Below, piece after piece: positions 61,801-64,000 of a stretch of DNA of 64,000 nt. This stretch comes from Meandrina meandrites. Its lineage: Eukaryota; Cnidaria; Anthozoa; Scleractinia; Meandrinidae. The notes under the pieces were generated by a model that saw only the letters and a list, made by a program, of their open reading frames with translations, did no database searches and was not told where the DNA came from. The stretch spans positions 36,089,417-36,153,416 of the forward strand of contig OY855904.1 in NCBI GenBank assembly GCA_963693305.1, given 5' to 3'. A program made the translations under genes and the position numbers. The stretch's first letter is position 1, and every line of letters begins with the position of its first letter.

Positions 61801-63785
61801 ACCTACAGTAGAATGTGTGTTGTAAGGAACTGTGACCGTGACTAGTGGGGGAGGGGTGGATTCCACTATTGTAGCCTGAAATAATATCTGCTAACAAAGT
61901 TATTTTTTCTGTTGTTTTTTAAAGGAATATATGTGTTCTTCCCACTCATGATGTTGGTAGAGAACGTTACCTCACATTACTAGGTGCCTTACACACTGTG
62001 GACCAGAAGTTTGGATATCGTTTTCTTTTCTTCTTAAAAGCAAGGTTAGCCTAAAGTTAATAAACAAGTTATTACTAACAGCACTAGAAGGCGGCTGGTG
62101 CTTGTAAAGGATTCAAGCTCAGTAAACATCTGCTTTGAATTTATTTTTAGTCAACAAACATAGCATATCTTGGTTTTGTGTGGCCTCTTTTAAAGTTATT
62201 AAAAGGACTCATATCGGGCCAGGCACAATAAAAGCCGACCTCCGGCGTGCAAACCGGGCCAGCAGAGCACCACGGGTAATAGATTTTGGCAACCTGTCAA
62301 TGCGAAAAAGTTTTGTTCTGACGTCAGCGAATGCCCGCCATCCGTCCGTACAGACTCTGGGGGAGGAAGAGGGGAGTCCAAAGGCAACCTGAGAGGGGGA
62401 TGAGAATTCCGGTTTTTTTGGCGGGAAATGAGTATAGAAACCCAATTTTAGCTTAAATCTCAGTATCGAGTCAAGTGCTGAGCAAAGTAAAACGAAGAAG
62501 TATATTGAGTAAAGTATGGAGCAACGATAAAATTGAATGATTCGACCTCAGTCAGATTCAGGCAATCGCAATCAGTCAGCCACAAATTACAAACTTCAAA
62601 AAAATCCCGCAAACTTGAACAAGTAACTACAAACAACGAGTAAAACTACTCCACAACACCACCCCAAAACGTATTCAAAGTGCACATACATAAAATTCTT
62701 GAAAATTTTGACATGTTTGAGCAACGATAAAACAGGATAGTTCCACCTAAATAAAACATTATCCAACCAAACTGAAACGCTTCAAAACAAGATTACGCCG
62801 TTCTAGCAGGCACCACTTCCCAAATTAAAAACAGCCAATAAACAAATTCTCGTACACACACAGAAAATGGCCTTAAACTGACTAACATCTGGGTCCCTTT
62901 CTGTATACATGGTGTGCAGGCAAATTTTGTGAAAATTAGCAAAAGCCAAGTTGAAGTTTTTGAATTTCGACGACTTCGAACACCTCATTGAAGAAAATTT
63001 TTGAATTTTGACGCGTACGTGAGGATCCCAATTTAATTAATGCAGCGCTGGTAATTACAAATTCTTAAGCAGTAAAAAGAAAAAAATAGACAAGACAGCG
63101 TTGCGCTTATCGATATCTCTCTCGTTAGCATCACGTATTCTAAAGACCATTAGAAACCACCTTGGGAGCTGCACTTTCACGCATACATACGTCTATACAA
63201 TCCTGAAAGAAGTAATAAACTTTGTGCTCCGCTTCATGTAGCATGTGCTGCATATTGGTTTTGTATGAAGACCGACCAATGCTCTGTTATCCTAAACAGA
63301 ATGCTACATACTGCTTGTACTGCCATTACCATTAAAGAAAACCTCTTTGTAACAAAGTGGACGGTTGCCACATGTCAACCCTCCCCCCTTTCCCGGACTT
63401 GCTTGTTAACCTTTCTTGCCCTGGTAGTGTTTCAGATGATGAACGTCTAACAATGTACGAAGACTTTGCAAATACATTCCGAGGAGAGAAGACACTTCAG
63501 GCATGCCTAAGTGAAGATCTAAAGGTCAGTAACTGTGCTTTAATTTATTTCGTTTAGATCTATCAGTGTAAAGCAAATATGCTTTCTTTCTCTGTTTCCT
63601 GATAAGTTTTTAATTTCGCTTTTGCTGTGTTGTCATACATCTAAAATTCTGCCCAAGACTGACTTAACGTGTAACGTTAGAGACATTGTTTATAACAGTT
63701 TGTAGATGTTTTCTCATACATGTAGGTTTGCCAGGATTATGATATCAAAGCCTTCCGCTACATCATTTCTTCTATTTACAAAAAG
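22727..63785 (+). CDS. INTS3: Integrator complex subunit 3 (SOSS-A), 5' 22 exons, gene runs off right edge
   Basis: Twenty-two exons give 2313 coding bases (771 codons) in unbroken phase with GT/AG at each intron. The order and content follow human INTS3 as I recall it: RLE-C-S near the N-terminus, [15 protein letters not shown]...[58 protein letters not shown], an acidic linker, then [15 protein letters not shown]3 is a helical-repeat scaffold. In the nucleus it belongs to Integrator, which cleaves snRNA and other nascent RNAs. It also forms the SOSS complex with single-stranded-DNA-binding protein SSB1 and INIP, which promotes double-strand-break repair. The human protein has ~1040 residues, so about a quarter lies beyond the window. 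The last bases (ctctccag) are the next acceptor. No disabling change was seen. Introns, up to ~7.9 kb, are filled with transposons. Confidence 0.95.
22919..23545. mobile_element. CAG...CTG element with 5-bp target duplication ATAGA
   Basis: Ends cagcgcttcaagct and agcttgaagcactg are inverted repeats. ATAGA flanks both sides (22914-22918, 23546-23550). Near both ends the motif ggcgacca/tggtcgcc repeats several times. 627 bp, no coding capacity, so non-autonomous. It lies 110 bp into intron 1. Confidence 0.8.
23965..26007. mobile_element. MITE-like element, copy 2 (inverted relative to copy 1), with nested insertion
   Basis: It starts gtgtagttccagaaaatatc and ends gatattttctggaaccgcat. The interior matches copy 1 (18440-19472) in reverse orientation. 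The copy is split by the 981-bp element at 24054-25034. Long C runs and G runs make parts of it low complexity. The right end is placed to within a few bases. Confidence 0.8.
24054..25034. mobile_element. Nested CAGGGCCC...GGGCCCTG element, 5-bp duplication GAAGA
   Basis: Inverted ends cagggcccacgcag and ctgcgcgggccctg are flanked by GAAGA at 24049-24053 and 25035-25039. Immediately inside are gtggggggg-type blocks. No transposase frame was recognised. It resembles in termini and target length the element at 32647-34204; 5-bp duplications with CAGGG ends fit the hAT5 group, though that family call is tentative. Confidence 0.8.
26933..27263. repeat. Identical 80-bp direct repeats flanking a tRNA-like sequence
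   Basis: atgatgtaatgtatatgaaa and the next 60 bases are the same at 26933-27012 and 27184-27263, a 251-bp period. The spacer contains the tRNA-like element. I recall tandem arrays of this kind of unit in coral genomes. Confidence 0.9.
27057..27128 (-). tRNA. tRNA-derived sequence (Thr-GGU-like), probably not functional
   Basis: On the minus strand ggcttcatagctcagttggt starts a 72-base sequence with a 7-bp acceptor stem (last pair A-C mismatched), a perfect D stem gctc/gagc, and a good T arm (tgggttcaaatcccg). The anticodon arm is poor: the stem has two mismatches, and the loop ccggtat has C instead of U at position 33. The A box and B box are intact, so it could still be transcribed by RNA polymerase III. 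Best read as a tRNA-derived repeat. Confidence 0.6.
28554..28637 (+). CDS. INTS3: INTS3 exon 2
   Basis: 28 codons, phase 0 both ends: [20 protein letters not shown] then AHDALNQM. Acceptor ttaatttcag, donor gttagc. Corresponds to the human RLERCMSIV...EANDALN segment. Confidence 0.93.
28638..29289 (+). other. INTS3 intron 2
   Basis: AT-rich; contains a run of about 22 C (29076-29097). No gene or transposon end was recognised. Confidence 0.6.
29290..29373 (+). CDS. INTS3: INTS3 exon 3
   Basis: 28 codons: [20 protein letters not shown] then [18 protein letters not shown] is invariant in the human protein as I recall it. Donor gtttca. Confidence 0.95.
29374..32411 (+). other. INTS3 intron 3
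   Basis: Holds a taat-rich simple repeat (29398-29430) and a GC-richer stretch (30,800-31,330) with open frames on both strands that I cannot assign to a family, ending in a run of about 21 C (31262-31282). Nothing else was recognised. Confidence 0.5.
32412..32525 (+). CDS. INTS3: INTS3 exon 4
   Basis: 38 codons: [20 protein letters not shown] through KLLDGVRSQ. Matches human CYRDLALVSRDGMNIVLNKI region. Donor gtaact. Confidence 0.95.
32647..34204. mobile_element. CAGGG...CCCTG element, 5-bp duplication GAATG
   Basis: Inverted ends cagggttttcaaaa and ttttgaaaaccctg, flanked by GAATG at 32642-32646 and 34205-34209. 1558 bp with no recognisable transposase; a GC-rich block (ggcggctttgccgcc) lies near the right end. 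Non-autonomous; likely same superfamily as 24054-25034. Confidence 0.82.
34920..36295. mobile_element. hAT-type element with ~110-bp inverted ends, 8-bp duplication
   Basis: GAATTTGC occurs at 34912-34919 and 36296-36303. The ends (ctagtctgaaatgtcatccg against cggatgacatttcagacta) continue as inverted repeats through gaattcccagcg and gacgtcac for about 110 bp. No transposase frame recognised; an open frame at 35369-35638 is unassigned. A smaller element is nested at 35639-35839. Confidence 0.85.
35639..35839. mobile_element. Nested 201-bp MITE rich in CGACA
   Basis: Ends aggccctgccaggg and ccctggcagggcct are inverted repeats. CTGTTAA flanks both sides (35632-35638, 35840-35846). The interior carries at least eight CGACA/GCGACA motifs in one orientation, an uneven strand composition unusual for a MITE. 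Confidence 0.85.
37643..37794 (+). CDS. INTS3: INTS3 exon 5
   Basis: 50 codons plus two bases: [20 protein letters not shown], then [20 protein letters not shown]. Matches human LVWLVRELVK...QIAGGD...WLAES. Acceptor cctctgtag, donor gtataa. Confidence 0.95.
37795..39471 (+). other. INTS3 intron 5
   Basis: Contains a dispersed-repeat fragment near 38460-38560 (cattctcatccccagaggcc...cctctggcagagaatg) and a palindromic MITE at about 38640-38840. The rest is AT-rich without recognised features. Confidence 0.5.
38640..38840. repeat. Palindromic MITE
   Basis: aatatgcagatctcggaggg with tgtta (to 38700) and tgacaccctccaagatctgc with ata (38728 onward) are reverse complements around a short centre gcctttggc. 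Similar hairpins flanked by gaattcaataattgtttt are familiar from cnidarian genomes. Outer boundaries are approximate. Confidence 0.65.
39472..39613 (+). CDS. INTS3: INTS3 exon 6
   Basis: One base plus 47 codons: [20 protein letters not shown], then [16 protein letters not shown]. Matches human VLKSSILIAMAVYTYLRL and CISLLRER. Donor gtatgg. Confidence 0.95.
39793..40852. mobile_element. TTAA-flanked foldback element with a nested MITE
   Basis: Ends ggaggctcacaatagtttc and ggaaacaattgggagcctcc sit between TTAA copies (39789-39792, 40853-40856). Both arms (about 330 bp) are reverse complements meeting near 40130 (cagagccaccttaa against ttaaggtggctctg). The right arm is split by the element at 40266-40649. 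Confidence 0.88.
40266..40649. mobile_element. Nested TTAA-flanked MITE
   Basis: 384 bp with ends aggggcactatcacggctga and tcagccgtgatagtgcccct, flanked by TTAA at 40262-40265 and 40650-40653. It interrupts the right arm of the foldback at a TTAA that is intact in the left arm, so the empty site is visible in the same locus. Ends resemble those of 15771-16152. Confidence 0.92.
43150..43660. repeat. Partial third copy of the 18.4-kb repeat family
   Basis: taccagtccaagtaaaatcg through gcacaatttctttttaaatt follows the middle of copy 1 (about 18778-19310) with scattered substitutions. The characteristic GTGTRGTTCCAG ends are missing. Confidence 0.75.
47506..47564 (+). CDS. INTS3: INTS3 exon 7
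   Basis: 19 codons plus two bases: [33 protein letters not shown] is shared with human INTS3. Acceptor aaatag, donor gtttgt. Confidence 0.95.
49560..49862 (-). pseudogene. GIY-YIG (Penelope-like) remnant
   Basis: Read leftward, frame fragments give [20 protein letters not shown] (YIGETGxxLxDRFxEH-type motif) and, after a frameshift, [20 protein letters not shown] followed by [20 protein letters not shown]. This order is typical of the GIY-YIG domain and C-terminus in cnidarian Penelope-like ORFs. The RT part is absent here. Confidence 0.65.
50750..50935 (+). repeat. tRNA-derived SINE fragment
   Basis: tctcatagctcagttgttag starts a tRNA-like head with an A box (tagctcagttgttagag) and a weak B box (gggtcaattcc), then a body ending in tttattactcaaac. 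The peptide-like string [19 protein letters not shown] in one frame is an artefact of this repeat class. It sits 25 bp before exon 8. Confidence 0.6.
50960..51030 (+). CDS. INTS3: INTS3 exon 8
   Basis: One base, 23 codons, one base: [20 protein letters not shown] then QFT. Matches human IPEFELLWKDIIHNPQALSPQFT. Acceptor gttgtgaag, donor gtttgc. Confidence 0.94.
51031..51639 (+). other. INTS3 intron 8
   Basis: Contains the MITE at 51305-51474; the rest is pyrimidine- and AT-rich without features. Confidence 0.6.
51305..51474. mobile_element. CAGTGGCGGATCCAG MITE, 170 bp
   Basis: Ends cagtggcggatccag and ctggatctgccactg are inverted repeats. This terminus is that of a hAT-like MITE widespread in animals. 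Flanks (cttga/ctttga) give only a doubtful target duplication. Confidence 0.85.
51640..51737 (+). CDS. INTS3: INTS3 exon 9
   Basis: Two bases plus 32 codons: [20 protein letters not shown] then [23 protein letters not shown] is shared with human. Donor gtagag. Confidence 0.95.
51738..54014 (+). other. INTS3 intron 9
   Basis: Contains a tRNA-derived SINE (53127-53395). The remaining sequence is AT-rich with no recognised feature. Confidence 0.55.
53127..53395 (+). repeat. tRNA-derived SINE
   Basis: gggatggcgcagtggtaaga begins a tRNA-like head with an A box (tggcgcagtggtaag) and a clear B box (ggttcaaatcc) followed by gttggttctcatctttgctc, ttttctccgagttctcc and aaaaccaacatgtg. This head and body match a SINE family I recall from cnidarians and other invertebrates. 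Confidence 0.75.
54015..54062 (+). CDS. INTS3: INTS3 exon 10 (48 bp)
   Basis: 16 codons, phase 0: [16 protein letters not shown]. Nearly identical to the human segment. Acceptor gttgtag, donor gtttgt. Confidence 0.95.
54063..54511 (+). other. INTS3 intron 10
   Basis: A tagcc-rich block (54,110-54,190) resembles one in intron 4 near 37.1-37.3 kb. Nothing else seen. Confidence 0.5.
54512..54655 (+). CDS. INTS3: INTS3 exon 11
   Basis: 48 codons: [48 protein letters not shown]. Almost colinear with human without gaps. Donor gtcatt. Confidence 0.96.
54825..55085 (-). repeat. tRNA-like SINE (minus strand)
   Basis: Read leftward it starts gggaggcatactggcctaat, with an A box (tggcctaatggttag), and later ctagtccatcacagggttac. 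The B box is weak. The tail gatggactagcat/gggtaccagc type of sequence is a common dispersed repeat in marine invertebrates. Confidence 0.5.
55661..56437 (+). pseudogene. Penelope-like RT C-terminus and GIY-YIG endonuclease
   Basis: One uninterrupted frame of ~258 codons, without an ATG at its start because the 5' part is missing. It opens with the thumb-side segment [37 protein letters not shown], continues through a linker with [14 protein letters not shown], and ends with the nuclease: [20 protein letters not shown] (GIY-YIG pair plus CxxC), HTRVNEHL (Arg and Glu-containing helix) and NPELN near the C-terminus. The frame is intact over its whole length, so this copy is fairly recent. The catalytic RT motifs are not included, so it cannot reverse transcribe. 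Confidence 0.85.
56603..56637 (+). ncRNA. Minimal hammerhead ribozyme of Penelope-like element
   Basis: tgg (stem I), ctgatga (56606-56612), hairpin tgatgtttgaaacatc (stem II), gaaa (56629-56632), catg (self-complementary minimal stem III), tt (U16.1, H17) and cca (stem I partner). Every conserved position of the hammerhead core is present. Cleavage is predicted after the second t of gtt. The short self-complementary stem III suggests activity as a dimer, as described for retroelement hammerheads. Confidence 0.75.
57015..57102 (+). CDS. INTS3: INTS3 exon 12
   Basis: 29 codons plus one base: [20 protein letters not shown] then PDKDNIMNI. Matches human ASNAKLALFYDWLFFSPDKD. Donor gtaatt. Confidence 0.95.
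57287..57366 (+). CDS. INTS3: INTS3 exon 13
   Basis: Two bases plus 26 codons: [20 protein letters not shown] then MDFLCR. Matches human PAILVMHHSMKPHPAITATL. Acceptor gatttag, donor gtacct. Confidence 0.95.
57367..58421 (+). other. INTS3 intron 13
   Basis: AT-rich, ends in a T-rich polypyrimidine tract. No gene, repeat end or RNA recognised. Confidence 0.6.
58422..58513 (+). CDS. INTS3: INTS3 exon 14
   Basis: 30 codons plus two bases: [20 protein letters not shown] then [10 protein letters not shown]. Matches human IIPNFYPPLEGHVRQGVFSS. Donor gtaagt. Confidence 0.94.
58696..58784 (+). CDS. INTS3: INTS3 exon 15
   Basis: One base, 29 codons, one base: [20 protein letters not shown] then STLAEFCDS. 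Matches human LAPLFDNPKLDKELRAMLRE. Acceptor aaatgtag, donor gtaaac. Confidence 0.94.
58785..59381 (+). other. INTS3 intron 15
   Basis: Contains a MITE at 59131-59277; otherwise plain sequence. Confidence 0.6.
59131..59277. mobile_element. Small MITE with GGATAG/CTATCC hairpins
   Basis: ggctcagttgttcgaagggt and acgttttgaacaacggggcc are imperfect inverted ends, and internal gtggata and tatccac blocks alternate (tatccaccggat, atccggtggata). Such ~150-bp MITEs are common in invertebrate genomes. Confidence 0.7.
59382..59793 (+). CDS. INTS3: INTS3 exon 16, acidic linker
   Basis: The longest exon (412 bp): Ser-rich ([20 protein letters not shown]) then Asp/Glu-rich ([20 protein letters not shown]) and ending [11 protein letters not shown] through [10 protein letters not shown]. 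Corresponds to the human unstructured acidic linker (AFSDDEED...EFRFHPIKE) but appears longer. Donor gtacac. Confidence 0.93.
59794..60252 (+). other. INTS3 intron 16
   Basis: AT-rich, no recognised feature. Confidence 0.6.
60253..60310 (+). CDS. INTS3: INTS3 exon 17
   Basis: One base plus 19 codons: [19 protein letters not shown]. Aligns with human DTEAQCEVMQEIVDQVL. Acceptor ttccgcag, donor gtgagt. Confidence 0.92.
60311..61009 (+). other. INTS3 intron 17
   Basis: No recognised feature. Confidence 0.6.
61010..61104 (+). CDS. INTS3: INTS3 exon 18
   Basis: 31 codons plus two bases: [20 protein letters not shown] then [11 protein letters not shown]. Aligns with human EEDFDSEQLSVLASCLQELF. 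Donor gtgtgt. Confidence 0.92.
61105..61684 (+). other. INTS3 intron 18
   Basis: AT-rich, no recognised feature. Confidence 0.6.
61685..61729 (+). CDS. INTS3: INTS3 exon 19 (45 bp)
   Basis: One base, 14 codons, two bases: [14 protein letters not shown]. Aligns with human SVGKPLYLIFRN. Acceptor tttattag, donor gtcagt. Very short, so supported mainly by phase and position. Confidence 0.88.
61925..62044 (+). CDS. INTS3: INTS3 exon 20
   Basis: One base, 39 codons, two bases: [20 protein letters not shown] then [15 protein letters not shown]. Aligns with human KIGYHLLYYLRASKA. Donor gttagc. Confidence 0.93.
62045..63427 (+). other. INTS3 intron 20
   Basis: A GC-richer island (62,195-62,430) of unknown nature stands out from the AT-rich remainder; it has small open frames on both strands without recognisable domains. 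Confidence 0.5.
63428..63524 (+). CDS. INTS3: INTS3 exon 21
   Basis: One base plus 32 codons: [20 protein letters not shown] then [12 protein letters not shown]. Aligns with human MNLYESFAQATQLGDLHTCL. Donor gtcagt. Confidence 0.92.
63726..63785 (+). CDS. INTS3: INTS3 exon 22
   Basis: 20 codons: [20 protein letters not shown]. Aligns with human ACQEDDVRLLCHLTPSIYTE. Acceptor acatgtag, donor gtaaat. The next acceptor (ctctccag) ends exactly at base 64000, so exon 23 begins just outside. Confidence 0.92.
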
Positions 63786-64000
63786 GTAAATGGCATTAAC
63801 TAATTGCTACAGGGACGAAAACAGAATACCCAAACGTATGTCGTGTAAGGAATCATGGCTCCAAAGCACTGAAACTGGAACATGGTTAGGTATCCTTCTC
63901 ACACTTTCCTGTGGTGCCGCCATTTTTTGAATTAGGTGTGCCAGATAATCTTATCCTAACTTCCTCTCAAGACACATGTACTTATGCCATCTCTCTCCAG

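Overview
The window looks like nuclear DNA of an animal, most likely a cnidarian (coral or sea anemone type). It is AT-rich. One host gene is spread over 41 kb in small exons with GT/AG introns, and it is surrounded by MITEs, foldback elements, tRNA-derived repeats, Penelope-like retroelements and a Polinton (Maverick/adintovirus-like) provirus whose proteins resemble cnidarian ones. The cnidarian assignment rests on recalled protein and repeat families and is an inference.

Positions 1-1.8 kb hold two related minisatellites built on the palindrome CCGTTCGAACGG. Positions 1.9-17.5 kb hold a degraded Polinton. From left to right it has two leftward genes (a membrane protein and a possible jelly-roll minor capsid protein), a large unrecognised protein cut by a long inverted repeat, a leftward coiled-coil/membrane gene split by one stop, the double jelly-roll major capsid protein, the A32-type packaging ATPase, a cassette of small mostly membrane proteins, the retroviral-type integrase, and leftward protein-primed DNA polymerase B. 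Nearly every recognisable gene is broken by a stop, frameshift, deletion or insertion. A Penelope-like element sits in the last codons of the capsid gene with a 12-bp target duplication, and a TTAA-flanked MITE sits in the polymerase. I found no terminal inverted repeats and no cysteine protease gene.

Positions 17.6-22.1 kb are non-coding apart from a possible tyrosine-recombinase fragment. They carry three large foldback/MITE elements.

From 22.7 kb to the right edge runs the plus-strand host gene INTS3 (Integrator subunit 3, also SOSS-A). I placed 22 coding exons (771 codons, all phases consistent). The window ends exactly on the acceptor AG of the next exon. Its introns hold most of the other mobile DNA: several elements with CAG...CTG ends and 5-bp target duplications, a hAT-type element with an 8-bp duplication, nested TTAA elements, tRNA-derived SINEs, two more Penelope remnants (one with a full hammerhead ribozyme core), and a tRNA-like sequence between identical 80-bp repeats.

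Functionally there are two stories: a conserved RNA-processing/DNA-repair gene enlarged by transposons, and next to it the remains of a virus-like transposon that encoded its own replication, integration and capsid functions.
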